NCBI RefSeq assembly: GCF_943193095.1
Contig: NZ_CALPCV010000001.1
Span: 1 to 64,000, forward strand
Length of the DNA: 64,000 nucleotides
Reading direction: 5' to 3'
Origin: Parasutterella muris
GTDB lineage: Bacteria > Pseudomonadota > Gammaproteobacteria > Burkholderiales > Burkholderiaceae_F
Shown: positions 51,153-60,653 of the stretch, piece after piece
How positions within the stretch are numbered: the first letter of the stretch is position 1
How the letters are laid out: each line of letters opens with the position of its first letter
Translations under genes and position numbers: made by a program
Notes under the pieces: generated by a model
Told to the model about the DNA's origin: nothing
What the model saw: the letters and a program-made list of their open reading frames with translations, nothing else
The model's database searches: none

Positions 51153-52676
51153 TTATCCCAGGAACTGCTGATAAGCAGGATTATCGGTTTCCTCTACGTA
51201 GGCGTAGCCGAGATTCTGCAGGAATGCGCCGAATTTTTCGCTGTCTTCCTGAGGGACCTGAAGACCGACCAGAATACGGCCGTAATCGGCGCCTTGGTTC
51301 CGATAATGGAACAGGGAGATGTTCCAGTCGGGCGCGCTCGAGGAGAGGAATTTGAAGAGGGCGCCGGGTCTTTCAGGGAATTCAAAGCGGAAGACTCGTT
51401 CGTTGACTGCCAGTTTGGAGTGGCCGCCGACCATATAACGGAGGTGTGTTTTTGCCAGTTCGTTGTCGGTCAGGTCAACTGCCGGGAAGCCGTTTTCTTC
51501 TAAGAGCTTTTTAATGCCTTGAGCTTCGCTGCGGTGTTCTGTCTGCAGGCCGACATAAATCTGAGCCTTGTCCGCATCCGAGATACGGTAATTGAATTCC
51601 GTAACGCTGCGGCTGCCAAGCAGCGAGATCAGCTGCTTGAACGCGCCTCGGCGTTCGGGAATTGTCACGGAGAAAAGCACCTCACGATGTTCGCCGAGTT
51701 CGGCGCGTTCAGCGACGAAGCGAAGACGGTCGAAGTTCATGTTGGCGCCGGAAAGAACGCCCACAAAGTTCTGGTCTTTGATGTTGTTCAGTTTGACGTA
51801 TTTCTTGATGCCTGCGACGGACAGAGCGCCTGCCGGTTCGAGAATGCTGCGTGTGTCTTGGAACACATCCTTGATTGCCGCGCAAACTTCGTCCGTGTCA
51901 ACGAGAATGATGCCGTCAACAAAGTTTTCGCACAGACGATAGGTTTCTTCACCGACAAGTTTAACGGCGGTACCGTCGGAGAAAAGTCCGACATCGGCAA
52001 GGAAGGTCGGTTTGCCGTTTTTGAGGGACTGATTCATAGAATCGGAGTCAACCGTCTGCACGCCGAACACTTTGATTTCCGGATACAGCGCTTTGACGTA
52101 GACGGCAACGCCGGCGAGAAGGCCGCCGCCTCCGACGGGTACAAAGACCGCGTCGATGGCGCCGTTTGCGTTCTGGGCCTGACGAATGATCTCCATGGCG
52201 ACGGTACCCTGACCGGCGATGATGTCCGGATCATCGAACGGCGGAACCGGAGTCAGGCCTTCTTTGGCCTGAAGTTCAGCCGCATAGGCAGCGGCGTCGG
52301 AAAAAGAGTCGCCGTAAAGAACGACTTCACCGCCGAGTCGGCGAACCGTGTTGATTTTCAGCGCCGGTGCGGTAATCGGCATCACAATGACCGCGCGGCA
52401 CTTGAGTTTGCTTGCGGCGAGTGCAACGCCCTGGGCGTGGTTGCCTGCGCTTGCGGCGATTACGCCTTTAGCGCGTTCTTCCGGCGTCAGGTTGGCCATT
52501 TTGTTGTAGGCGCCTCTCAGCTTGAAGCTGAACACGCTCTGTAAATCTTCTCGTTTGAGCATGACGTTGTTTCCAATTCGCTCGGAAAGCAGTTTGGCTT
52601 TTTGGAGCGGAGTTTCTTTTGCAACGTCATAGACATGAGCCTTGAGGATGCGACGCAGATATTCTTGTTCAAGCAT
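51153..52676 (-). CDS. ilvA: Threonine dehydratase, biosynthetic
   Basis: It deaminates threonine to 2-oxobutanoate for isoleucine synthesis. The 507-residue protein has a PLP domain (about 1-325) with the PLP lysine in SVFSFKLRGAYN, ASAGNHAQG and the GGGGLLAG phosphate-binding loop. Two C-terminal ACT-like domains (about 325-507) sense isoleucine and valine, which marks the biosynthetic form. The start ATG at 52676 matches MLEQEYLRRIL. A TTG at 52727 is open but unlikely. No clear ribosome site precedes the ATG. It is divergent from the large oxidoreductase gene. Confidence 0.94.
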   Translation of the reverse strand: MLEQEYLRRILKAHVYDVAKETPLQKAKLLSERIGNNVMLKREDLQSVFSFKLRGAYNKMANLTPEERAKGVIAASAGNHAQGVALAASKLKCRAVIVMPITAPALKINTVRRLGGEVVLYGDSFSDAAAYAAELQAKEGLTPVPPFDDPDIIAGQGTVAMEIIRQAQNANGAIDAVFVPVGGGGLLAGVAVYVKALYPEIKVFGVQTVDSDSMNQSLKNGKPTFLADVGLFSDGTAVKLVGEETYRLCENFVDGIILVDTDEVCAAIKDVFQDTRSILEPAGALSVAGIKKYVKLNNIKDQNFVGVLSGANMNFDRLRFVAERAELGEHREVLFSVTIPERRGAFKQLISLLGSRSVTEFNYRISDADKAQIYVGLQTEHRSEAQGIKKLLEENGFPAVDLTDNELAKTHLRYMVGGHSKLAVNERVFRFEFPERPGALFKFLSSSAPDWNISLFHYRNQGADYGRILVGLQVPQEDSEKFGAFLQNLGYAYVEETDNPAYQQFLG

Positions 52677-52806
52677 TTTTTGTGATTTGTGATTGGTAAA
52701 GTTAAAAAATAGCACTAAGGCGGCCAAAAAATAAAAAAGAGCGTTTTAGTTTCTGACTCTTACTCGAGAATATTGCACAATGATGGCATGAACAGAGAAT
52801 TTCCAG

Positions 52807-55800
52807 ATGATTAAAGAGATGTCGAAAGAAAAATTGAACAACCTTAGACTGCGTGAAATTCCATATAACTACACGTCTTTTTCGGACCGGGACATTGTTG
52901 TGAGACTGCTCGGAGAAGATGCATGGAATGTTTTGGAAGAGCTTCGCGGAGACGGCCGTCCCGGAAGGTCTGCCCGGATGCTTTACGAAGTGCTGGGCGA
53001 CATATGGGTTATTCAGCGCAACCCCTATCTTCAGGAGGATATGCTCTTTAACCAGAAGCGCAGAGGACTTTTGGTGGGCGCGCTTTATCATCGCATCCGT
53101 TCGATGCAGCAGCAGATCACTAAACTTGATCCGCAGTCAGCCGAAAAGGTTGAGTTTTTGGTTCAGAAGGCGCTGATTGTTATAGAGAAATTCAAGAGTT
53201 CTTTTGAGCGGTCCTGGGACTTAAGAAGGCTTGTGCTGAAGCGCCTGAAGAAGTACACGAAGAGTCAGAATATTCGCTTTGACAGTTTTTCCAGAGCGAG
53301 CCATGTGACGGATGCGACCGACTGGCGCGTGGAGTATCCGTTCGCCGTTGTTTATCCCGACCGAGAGGAAGAGGTCTCAGGTATTGTGCAGGCCTGTATC
53401 GAGATGAACTTCACCATCATCGCGCGAGGCGGCGGCACCGGATATACCGGCGGGGCTGTCCCGCTCCATCCGCGCACAATCATCATCAATACGGAGAAGC
53501 TAAACCGCATTTCCGATGTTGAATTCCGTGCGCTCGACGGCCTTGAAGGAAAGCATGCGACGATTTTTGCCGGAGCAGGCGCCGTCAATAAACAGGTTGC
53601 CGAAAAAGCAGCCTCCGAGGGCTGGGTGTTTTCTGTTGATCCCAACTCCAACTACGCCTGCACGATCGGAGGCAATATCGCCGAAAACGCCGGCGGCAAG
53701 AAGGCGGTTCTGTGGGGAACAACCGCCGACAACGTGTATTGGTACCGAATGGTTGATCCCAACGGTGACTGGATTGAGGTGACGCGCGTCAACCACAATC
53801 TCGGCAAAATCCACTTACAGGAAGATGTGGTTTTCGAGGCTGTTTGGAAAAAAGGCGGAAGCGCGCCGGAGAAAGCCGCCGAGATTCGCCGCAGGACTTA
53901 TCGGATCAAAGGCAGCACAATCCGTAAGCCGGGCTTGGGCAAGGACGTGACGAATAAATTCTTTGGCGGAGTTCCCGGACTGCAGAAAGAAGGCTGCGAC
54001 GGCATTATCACATCCGCCCGATTTATCGTGCACAAGATGCCCGCGTTCACTCAGACCGTATGCTTGGAGTTCTACGGAGCGGCAAGCAACGCGGGTCCGG
54101 CTATTTATCAGATTTCTCAGCTCTTTGAGCCCCAGCCCGAGGGCGTGATGCTTGCCGGTCTTGAGCATCTCGATGATCGTTATCTTCATGCGATTAACTA
54201 TGCACCAAAGAGCGGAAGAGGGATCTACCCTAAGATGGTCATCGTCGGAGACATTATCGGCAGCAGCGAGGAGAGCATCTCCAAGTATGTGGAGGAAGTC
54301 CGCAAGATAGCGCTGTCCGGAAACGGTGACACGTACGTGGCGAAGACCCCGGAAGCACGCCATCAGTTCTGGGCTGAACGCTCAAAGACCTCCGCTATTT
54401 CAAAGCATACCAACGCCTTTAAGCTGAACGAAGACGTTGTGATTCCTCTGGATAAGATCGGCGACTATACAAACGCGGTGGAACGCTTCAATATTTGCTG
54501 CTCGATTGAGAATAAGCTCGATATGATTCGGGAGACCAAGTGCTATCTCGATGGGCCGCTCAGCCTTGGAAAACTCGCAGTGAGTTCCGGCGGCTACACC
54601 GAGAAGGAGCTTCTCAGTCAGAAAGTTCCGCTCGGACTTGTTCTTTTGGACAAGGTTGAGGCCGAGTGGACTTATATTCTTCATCATCTGGATGAGGACG
54701 CGAAGCAGGCGGTTGAGCGGCTGGAAGAGCTTGGCAGAAAGCGTTCTGAGCGTCTTCCAAAGGATCTTGGCGGCCTGACGCTTCTCGATCTTGTTCAGAA
54801 TCATTTGATTCGCGTCTCGTGGAAACAGGAGGTTCTGAAAGAGCTCAATGACATTTTTGCCGGCGACTCCTTTGAAAATGTCAGAAATGAGATTTTCCGA
54901 ATTCATGCGAGAGTGCTCCGCGAAAGAGTATTCATTGCGCTTCATATGCATGCGGGGGACGGCAATGTTCACACAAATATTCCGGTCAACTCCGACAATG
55001 TGAAAATGCTCCGTAAAGCCAACGAAGGCGTCGCGTATGTCATGGATGTCGCAAAGAAGCTTGGCGGAGCGATCTCCGGAGAGCACGGCATCGGCATGAC
55101 AAAGATCGATTTTGTGAGCAAAGGAGAATTTGACGAGTTTTACGACTACCTTGACAAGACCGATCCGCACGGAAGGTTCAACAAAGGCAAGCTGAGACCG
55201 CAGGCCAATCTTTCGATTGCCTATACGCCGAGTTTTAATTTGCTCGGACATGAGTCTCTGATTATGCAGAAAAGCGAGGCTCGTCTGATTTCCGAGGAGA
55301 TTAAGACCTGTCTGCGCTGCGGCAAGTGCAAACCGGTCTGTTCGACTCATGTTCCCAATGCCAATCTGCTCTACTCTCCTCGAAATAAGGTGATTGCGAC
55401 CTCGCTGCTTTTGGAGGCGTTTCTTTACGAAGAGCAGACCCGCCGAGGTGTTTCTCTTAAGCACTACGCCGACTTTGAGGATGTGTCAGATCACTGCACG
55501 ATCTGTCAGAAATGCCAGAAGCCGTGTCCGGTTAAGATTGACTTCGGCCGCGTCACTATGCTGATGCGCGATATGCTGCACGCCAAGCATAAGGAGCGCT
55601 TCCATCCGGCCAAGGCTGCCGGACTTAAATTCCTTGAGCTTGAGAACCCGCTTGCGGTCAGAGCGGCCCGCAAGGGACTGATTGAATATGGGTTCCAGGC
55701 AGAAAGGGCGGCTTCGGACATGCTGAAAATTGCCTCTGCCCGCAGTGCGCGTCATCCGGGATTCAGCACGGGGCGTCCGAGTGTTCGGGAAGAGGTGATT

Positions 55801-56727
55801 CATCTCGTTAACCGCAAGCTCCCGAAGGATTATGTCGGGACGACGGCGCGCAAGCTGCTTGATATTGAGGATGCGAAATTTATTCCGGTGATAAAAAACA
55901 AGGAGCTTGCCGCTTCGGATCAGCCGAGAGAGTCCGTGTTCTACTTCCCGGGCTGCGGCAATGAGAAACTTTTCAGTCAGGTTTCTATCGCCGTTTTAGG
56001 CATGCTCTATGACCTGGGCGTGCAGGTTATCCTTCCGCCCGGATACCGCTGCTGCGGACACCCGCAGAAAGGGAACGGTCTGAAGGATAAGGGCGATGAA
56101 ATCATCACGCGCAATCGGGTTCTTTTCCATCGTGTTGCCAACACGATGAACTATGCCTCGATCAGCACGGTGCTTGTCAGCTGCGGAACCTGTCTGCATC
56201 AGCTACGCGAGTACAACTTTGAGTCCATTTTCCCGGGCTGCCGCGTCATGGATATCCATGACTATCTGCTCAGTAAGGGCGTGTCCGTTAAGGGCGCCTA
56301 CAACACGCGCTACATCTATCACGATCCGTGTCATACACCGCTTAAGGAAGGCGTGCCAATTGAGACGGTAAACGCGCTGATTCATCCCAAGGACGGCTCT
56401 TCGGTGGTGCTCTCTGAGCGCTGCTGCGGCGAAAGCGGAACGTTTGCGATTGCCCGACCGGACATCGCCAGTCAGGTTCGTTTTGCGAAAGAACAAAGCC
56501 TGAGAGGCGCGGCCGCGAAGCTCAAGGCGGGCGACTTCAGCGGAACCACCAAGGTTCTGACGACATGTCCCGGCTGTCTGCAGGGCATGAGCCGGTATTC
56601 GGACGCGATCAAATCACAGGCGGAGTTTCTGATTGTGGAGATGATGCGCTCAAGATACGGAGACGGCTGGCTGCATGAAACGTTAAATAAGCTCCGTGAC
56701 GGAGCGATTGAAAAGGTACTGCTGTAA
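52807..56727 (+). CDS. Large FAD/iron-sulfur oxidoreductase (DUF3683 and D-lactate dehydrogenase-like)
   Basis: The 1306-residue protein joins several units. An N-terminal DUF3683-type region (about 1-165) comes first, then a PCMH FAD-binding domain (about 175-340) with IARGGGTGYTGGAVPL, and an FAD-oxidase C domain with the HMHAGDGNVHTN and GAISGEHGIGMTK motifs. Next come two ferredoxin-like clusters (CLRCGKCKPVCS near 836 and CTICQKCQKPCP near 898), and two CCG domains (YFPGCG ... RCCGHP; DPCHTP ... ERCCGESG). It probably oxidises a D-2-hydroxyacid such as D-lactate and feeds the respiratory chain. The substrate is not readable. HIT gene overlaps by 1 base. Confidence 0.88.
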   Translation: MIKEMSKEKLNNLRLREIPYNYTSFSDRDIVVRLLGEDAWNVLEELRGDGRPGRSARMLYEVLGDIWVIQRNPYLQEDMLFNQKRRGLLVGALYHRIRSMQQQITKLDPQSAEKVEFLVQKALIVIEKFKSSFERSWDLRRLVLKRLKKYTKSQNIRFDSFSRASHVTDATDWRVEYPFAVVYPDREEEVSGIVQACIEMNFTIIARGGGTGYTGGAVPLHPRTIIINTEKLNRISDVEFRALDGLEGKHATIFAGAGAVNKQVAEKAASEGWVFSVDPNSNYACTIGGNIAENAGGKKAVLWGTTADNVYWYRMVDPNGDWIEVTRVNHNLGKIHLQEDVVFEAVWKKGGSAPEKAAEIRRRTYRIKGSTIRKPGLGKDVTNKFFGGVPGLQKEGCDGIITSARFIVHKMPAFTQTVCLEFYGAASNAGPAIYQISQLFEPQPEGVMLAGLEHLDDRYLHAINYAPKSGRGIYPKMVIVGDIIGSSEESISKYVEEVRKIALSGNGDTYVAKTPEARHQFWAERSKTSAISKHTNAFKLNEDVVIPLDKIGDYTNAVERFNICCSIENKLDMIRETKCYLDGPLSLGKLAVSSGGYTEKELLSQKVPLGLVLLDKVEAEWTYILHHLDEDAKQAVERLEELGRKRSERLPKDLGGLTLLDLVQNHLIRVSWKQEVLKELNDIFAGDSFENVRNEIFRIHARVLRERVFIALHMHAGDGNVHTNIPVNSDNVKMLRKANEGVAYVMDVAKKLGGAISGEHGIGMTKIDFVSKGEFDEFYDYLDKTDPHGRFNKGKLRPQANLSIAYTPSFNLLGHESLIMQKSEARLISEEIKTCLRCGKCKPVCSTHVPNANLLYSPRNKVIATSLLLEAFLYEEQTRRGVSLKHYADFEDVSDHCTICQKCQKPCPVKIDFGRVTMLMRDMLHAKHKERFHPAKAAGLKFLELENPLAVRAARKGLIEYGFQAERAASDMLKIASARSARHPGFSTGRPSVREEVIHLVNRKLPKDYVGTTARKLLDIEDAKFIPVIKNKELAASDQPRESVFYFPGCGNEKLFSQVSIAVLGMLYDLGVQVILPPGYRCCGHPQKGNGLKDKGDEIITRNRVLFHRVANTMNYASISTVLVSCGTCLHQLREYNFESIFPGCRVMDIHDYLLSKGVSVKGAYNTRYIYHDPCHTPLKEGVPIETVNALIHPKDGSSVVLSERCCGESGTFAIARPDIASQVRFAKEQSLRGAAAKLKAGDFSGTTKVLTTCPGCLQGMSRYSDAIKSQAEFLIVEMMRSRYGDGWLHETLNKLRDGAIEKVLL

Positions 56728-57149
56728 TGGTCAAAGATTGTCCTTTATGCGCCCCTCAGGGCGAGCTTGAGGTCGTAAGGACCGATAAATTCCGTGTGAT
56801 CCGGGTCGATGACCCGGATTTCCCGGGATACTTTCGCTTAATTTGGAACGAGCACGTGAAAGAGAACAGTGATCTGTCTGAAGAGGATCGTCTGATTCTT
56901 TGGCGCGCGCTCTGCGAGATTGAGCGGATCATGAATGAAGAGCTTTCTCCGGACAAAATTAACTTGGCCGAGTTCGGAACGATGGTGCCGCATCTGCATT
57001 GGCATCTGATTGCACGCTATCGTGACGACGCCTCCTACCCGGACTCCTACTGGAGTCCGAAGGTACGCAGTACGGACGAAGAAAAGCTCGTCGAGCGGCG
57101 GGAAAAAACTCTGCGGTGCGCAGAGCGCATTAATCGCTGCTTTGCTTAA
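56727..57149 (+). CDS. HIT-family protein
   Basis: The 140-residue protein of the histidine-triad nucleotide hydrolase superfamily has CPLCAPQGE near the N-terminus and the triad in VPHLHWHLIARY. The pattern HLHWHLI fits the DUF- or GalT-like branch seen next to the large oxidoreductase in Burkholderiales. The substrate is probably a nucleotide derivative. It overlaps the upstream gene by 1 base, and its last 20 bases overlap the converging coaD. Confidence 0.9.
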   Translation: MVKDCPLCAPQGELEVVRTDKFRVIRVDDPDFPGYFRLIWNEHVKENSDLSEEDRLILWRALCEIERIMNEELSPDKINLAEFGTMVPHLHWHLIARYRDDASYPDSYWSPKVRSTDEEKLVERREKTLRCAERINRCFA

Positions 57150-57627
57150 ATGCGACGAACTTGTTTCTGAGGTGCGAAGCGACGTCATCGGTGACAAAGC
57201 CGCTTACGTCGCCGCCCATGGAAGCGATTTCGCGCACGAATGAGCCGCTGACGAACTGGTACTGTTCGGCAGGCGTCAGAAATAGGGTGTCCACTTCCGG
57301 CATCAAAATCTGGTTCATACCGGCCATTTGGAACTCGTATTCAAAGTCGCTGACAGCGCGCGCGCCCCGGATGATGCACTGAGAGTGATGTTCCCGAACG
57401 AAAGTCGCTAAAAGCCCCGTAAAACCGTACACCTCGACATTGGACATCTCTGCGGTGGCGTTTTGGATCATTTCCAGGCGTTCCTCAAGCGTAAAAAGCG
57501 TGTGTTTGCGTTTACTTTCTGCGCAGGCGACGATAAGTTTAGGGAAGAGTTTCGCCGCACGGCGGATTAAATCGAGATGTCCGCGCGTAAGCGGATCAAA
57601 CGTACCCGGGTATGTTGCGATAACCAT
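57130..57627 (-). CDS. coaD: Phosphopantetheine adenylyltransferase
   Basis: It catalyses the penultimate step of coenzyme A synthesis. The 165-residue protein has the nucleotidyltransferase motif YPGTFDPLTRGHLDLIRRA, the KRKHTLF loop, GLLATF, RGARAVSDFEYEFQMAGMN and VSGSFVREIASMGGDVS. The usual length is 160. It follows rsmD after 2 bases and its 3' end overlaps the HIT gene by 20 bases. Confidence 0.97.
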   Translation of the reverse strand: MVIATYPGTFDPLTRGHLDLIRRAAKLFPKLIVACAESKRKHTLFTLEERLEMIQNATAEMSNVEVYGFTGLLATFVREHHSQCIIRGARAVSDFEYEFQMAGMNQILMPEVDTLFLTPAEQYQFVSGSFVREIASMGGDVSGFVTDDVASHLRNKFVAFKQSSD

Positions 57628-57629
57628 GT

Positions 57630-58199
57630 TTACTGCTCCGTCTGACGCGCCAGAAGCAATGAGCTGGCGCCGGACTTAAGTCGTCTGACGGCCTGAAGTC
57701 CGATTTCTGAAAGAGATGCGTCTGAGATTTCTTCGGGCGATTCGACATAAATCAGCCCGTCGGGTTTAATAAGCCCGGATGCGGTTTTAAGCGCATGCAT
57801 CTGTAGTTTTAGAGCAAAGGGCGGATCGATAAAGATCACGTCATATTGTTTTCCTGCGGATTTTATCGTCAGGCTGTCGGCGCAGTGCACGTGTAAAGGC
57901 GCGCCGAGTTTTTCAGCGTTCTTCTTAATTTGCGCACAGGCGGAGCGGTTGACTTCATAAACATCCGCGCTTTTTCCGCCTCGGCTGAGGAATTCGAAGG
58001 AAAGGGCGCCGCTTCCGCCAAACATATCGAGGCTTGTCCGTTCTTCAAAAGTTTCGAACAGGTGTCCGAGCCAGTTAAAGAGTGTTTCCCTCTGGCGATC
58101 CCCGGTGGGCCTTAGTCCTTTTGCGTCCAAAACGGGCAACGGGGTTCGTTTCCATTTTCCCCCAATGATCCTTACTTTGCCGCTACAGTTTCCAGGCAT
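57630..58199 (-). CDS. rsmD: 16S rRNA m2G966 methyltransferase
   Basis: The 189-residue methyltransferase begins with RIIGGKWKRTPLPV and has LDMFGGSGALSFEFLSRG for SAM binding and the catalytic VIFIDPPFAL (DPPF). It modifies G966 of 16S rRNA. Placement before coaD and opposite ftsY is the standard proteobacterial order. The gap to ftsY is 54 bases and should carry both promoters. Confidence 0.95.
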   Translation of the reverse strand: MPGNCSGKVRIIGGKWKRTPLPVLDAKGLRPTGDRQRETLFNWLGHLFETFEERTSLDMFGGSGALSFEFLSRGGKSADVYEVNRSACAQIKKNAEKLGAPLHVHCADSLTIKSAGKQYDVIFIDPPFALKLQMHALKTASGLIKPDGLIYVESPEEISDASLSEIGLQAVRRLKSGASSLLLARQTEQ

Positions 58200-58253
58200 T
58201 GGTAAACTCTCAGATTAATTGATTACCTGAACTTTAAATGAAAAATACTCAAC

Positions 58254-59183
58254 ATGAGTGACACGAAAGAAAAAACGGGTTGGTTTGCCAGACTGAAGAA
58301 AGGTCTTAAAAAAACTCAAGTTAACCTTGTCGGCATCTTTACCGGCGGCGTTGTTGACGAAGCATTTCTTGAAGAGCTGGAGTTTCAGCTGATTGCTTCA
58401 GACGTCGGGGTGGAAGCAAGCGCGAAGATTCTGGATAGTCTGCGCGACAGAATCAAACTCAAAGGTCTTAAAACACAGGACGAAGTGAAGGTCGCGCTGA
58501 AAGAGATCATTGCGGAACTTTTGAAACCCTGCGAAGCGTCTTTAGATTTTGACGCGCACAATCCATTGGTGATAATGATGTGCGGTGTTAACGGCGCCGG
58601 CAAGACAACCACGATCGGTAAACTTGCCAAGCATTTCAGTCTCATGAACAAGCGAGTGCTTTTGGCGGCGGCGGATACTTTCCGCGCAGCGGCGCGGGAG
58701 CAGCTGGCAGTTTGGGGCGAGAGAAACCAAATTGAAGTCATCTCTCAGGACAAGGGGGATCCGGCATCCGTTGCTTACGAGTCGATCGTCAGCGGCAAAA
58801 AGAAAGGAATGGATATTGTGATGGTGGACACCGCAGGGCGTCTTCCTACTCAGACCAACCTGATGAACGAGCTCTCGCGCATTCAGCGCGTTCAGGGCAA
58901 AGCGATGGAAGGGGCACCGCACGCTTCAATTCTGGTTTTGGACGGAACAAACGGACAGAATGCGCTGGCTCAGGTGAAAGCTTTTGACGAAGCGGCCAAA
59001 CTGACCGGGCTGATCATTACAAAACTTGACGGTACGGCAAAGGGCGGAGTGCTGGTCGCGCTGGCCTATTCCAGAGAAAATCCGATTCCGATTTACTACA
59101 TTGGCGTCGGAGAAACGATTGATGATCTGCAGACATTTAACGCAGATGAATTCGCAGCCGCTTTGGTCGGATTGGACAAGTAA
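58254..59183 (+). CDS. ftsY: Signal recognition particle receptor FtsY
   Basis: The 309-residue SRP GTPase has the N and G domains with GVNGAGKTTTIGKLAKHF (P loop near 105), ADTFRAAAREQL, the G3 motif VDTAGRLPTQTNLMNEL, the TKLDG specificity motif and the closing GVGETIDDLQ. The acidic A domain of E. coli FtsY is lacking. Only a short basic/amphipathic N-terminus (GWFARLKKGLKKTQ) precedes the N domain and may bind the membrane. It is first in the series with ppx, ftsE, ftsX and rpoH. Confidence 0.96.
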   Translation: MSDTKEKTGWFARLKKGLKKTQVNLVGIFTGGVVDEAFLEELEFQLIASDVGVEASAKILDSLRDRIKLKGLKTQDEVKVALKEIIAELLKPCEASLDFDAHNPLVIMMCGVNGAGKTTTIGKLAKHFSLMNKRVLLAAADTFRAAAREQLAVWGERNQIEVISQDKGDPASVAYESIVSGKKKGMDIVMVDTAGRLPTQTNLMNELSRIQRVQGKAMEGAPHASILVLDGTNGQNALAQVKAFDEAAKLTGLIITKLDGTAKGGVLVALAYSRENPIPIYYIGVGETIDDLQTFNADEFAAALVGLDK

Positions 59184-59189
59184 CGCAAG

Positions 59190-60653
59190 ATGAGATTAGC
59201 CGCGATAGATTTAGGGTCCAACAGCTTCAGGCTGGAGATCGCCCGAGTAGAAGACGGAAATATTTTCAGCGAGTGCAGATGGAAAGAGACGGTCCGTTTG
59301 GCTGCAGGGCTTGATGAGAACGGGTATCTTTCTGAAGCTGCGCAGAAAAGAGCGCTGACGGCGCTTTCCAGAATTGCCGAGAAAGTGCAGGGTTTTCCGC
59401 CCGCCCAAGTACGAGCAGTCGGAACTCAGACGCTTCGAGCCGCGGAAAACTCGGCAGAGTTTTTAGTGAAGGCCGAGAAAGTTCTGGGCTATAAGATTGA
59501 AATTCTCAGGGGCAAAGAAGAGGCGCGCCTTGTTTACATGGGCTGCAGCTTTGCGCTGCCGGCTTCGGACGAGATCAGGCTTATTGTTGATATCGGCGGC
59601 GCGTCAACTGAGTGCGTGGTTGGACGCGGCCATGAAGTTTTAGACGGAGAGTCGTTCCATATCGGCTGCGTTAACACTTCCGTCTCGTTCTTTAAGGACG
59701 GCAATATCAGCGCCAAGAGTTTTAGGCATGCGATATTGGCGGCGGAATTTGTGCTGGACGGCAATGTGTCGGCCTTTACGAAGGGACATTGGTCGGAAGC
59801 TTACGGTTCATCAGGGACGGTTTCTGCGGTTTCTTCGATTCTGCGCTCGAACGGCCTGACGGACGGCACGATTACGCTTGACGCGCTTGAGGTGCTGAAA
59901 GAGAAGATTATTTCCTCCGGGCGCATTGATAATCTTCATTTCGACGGGCTGCGCGAGGACCGCAGAGAGGTACTGGCGGGCGGCGTGGCGGTTCTGCTTG
60001 CGGTGTTTAAGAAGCTGCGGATTGACAAAATGAAGGTTTCGGGCGGAGCGCTCCGTTACGGGCTACTTTATAACCTTGCCGGCCGTCAGCTGAATTCTGA
60101 TCCGCGTACCGGTTCAGTCAGTGCGCTCTTAAAGCGCACGCACTCCGATGAAAAGCAGTCCGAGCGCATGGCATCCTTTTCGCTGCAGCTGCTGGGCCTT
60201 TTAAAGCCGCATGCTTCGGCGGAACAAAAACAAGCCTTGGAATGGGCGTCTCGGCTTTATGAAGTCGGCCTCTTTCTCTCTAGGAGCGACTATCATAAGC
60301 ACAGTGAATACGTTATTCGCAACAGCGATTTGGCGGGCTTTTCCCGCTCCGAGCAGGAGAGAATTGCCGCTCTGGTGCTTTCGCACCGCGGGCAGCTGAG
60401 AAAGGTTGAAGCGCAGATCGAAGAAAAAAGTTTCCGTGAATTGGTCTTTGTTATTCGTTTGGCGGCGATTTTTGTGCATGCGCGGCACGACATAGCGCTG
60501 CCGAAGATGTCGCTCAGTGAAGCGGGGAAAGTTTTTGAAATTCATCTTCCCGAGCATTGGTGCAGGGAGCATCCGCTGACGAAGTACATGATTGAGCAGG
60601 AAGCTTTGGCGTGGGAAAAGGTTGGTTATCAGGTTAAGCTGAGTATGAAATGA
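59190..60653 (+). CDS. ppx: Exopolyphosphatase / pppGpp phosphatase (Ppx/GppA)
   Basis: The 487-residue protein of the actin-like Ppx/GppA family has the opening AAIDLGSNSFRLEIARVEDG, then VGTQTLRAAEN, VDIGGASTECVVG and YGSSGTVSAVSSIL. An HD-like C-terminal region begins near residue 310. It removes phosphate from polyphosphate or pppGpp. The two activities cannot be told apart here. It lies between ftsY and ftsE, 6 bases after the one and overlapping the other by 4 bases, which is an unusual place. Confidence 0.92.
   Translation: MRLAAIDLGSNSFRLEIARVEDGNIFSECRWKETVRLAAGLDENGYLSEAAQKRALTALSRIAEKVQGFPPAQVRAVGTQTLRAAENSAEFLVKAEKVLGYKIEILRGKEEARLVYMGCSFALPASDEIRLIVDIGGASTECVVGRGHEVLDGESFHIGCVNTSVSFFKDGNISAKSFRHAILAAEFVLDGNVSAFTKGHWSEAYGSSGTVSAVSSILRSNGLTDGTITLDALEVLKEKIISSGRIDNLHFDGLREDRREVLAGGVAVLLAVFKKLRIDKMKVSGGALRYGLLYNLAGRQLNSDPRTGSVSALLKRTHSDEKQSERMASFSLQLLGLLKPHASAEQKQALEWASRLYEVGLFLSRSDYHKHSEYVIRNSDLAGFSRSEQERIAALVLSHRGQLRKVEAQIEEKSFRELVFVIRLAAIFVHARHDIALPKMSLSEAGKVFEIHLPEHWCREHPLTKYMIEQEALAWEKVGYQVKLSMK

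Noticed and set aside
51519..52544. 341-codon plus-strand ORF opposite ilvA
   Set aside because: The ilvA frame has clear PLP and ACT motifs. The antisense translation has none and arises from codon bias.
52788..52814. Short ORF (8 codons) overlapping the start of the large oxidoreductase gene
   Set aside because: It has no good ribosome site and such short ORFs are common by chance, unlike the one at 32081 with its strong AAGGAG.
54400..55464. 354-codon minus-strand ORF opposite the large oxidoreductase gene
   Set aside because: It overlaps fully with well-conserved flavin and iron-sulfur domains on the plus strand, so it is a shadow.
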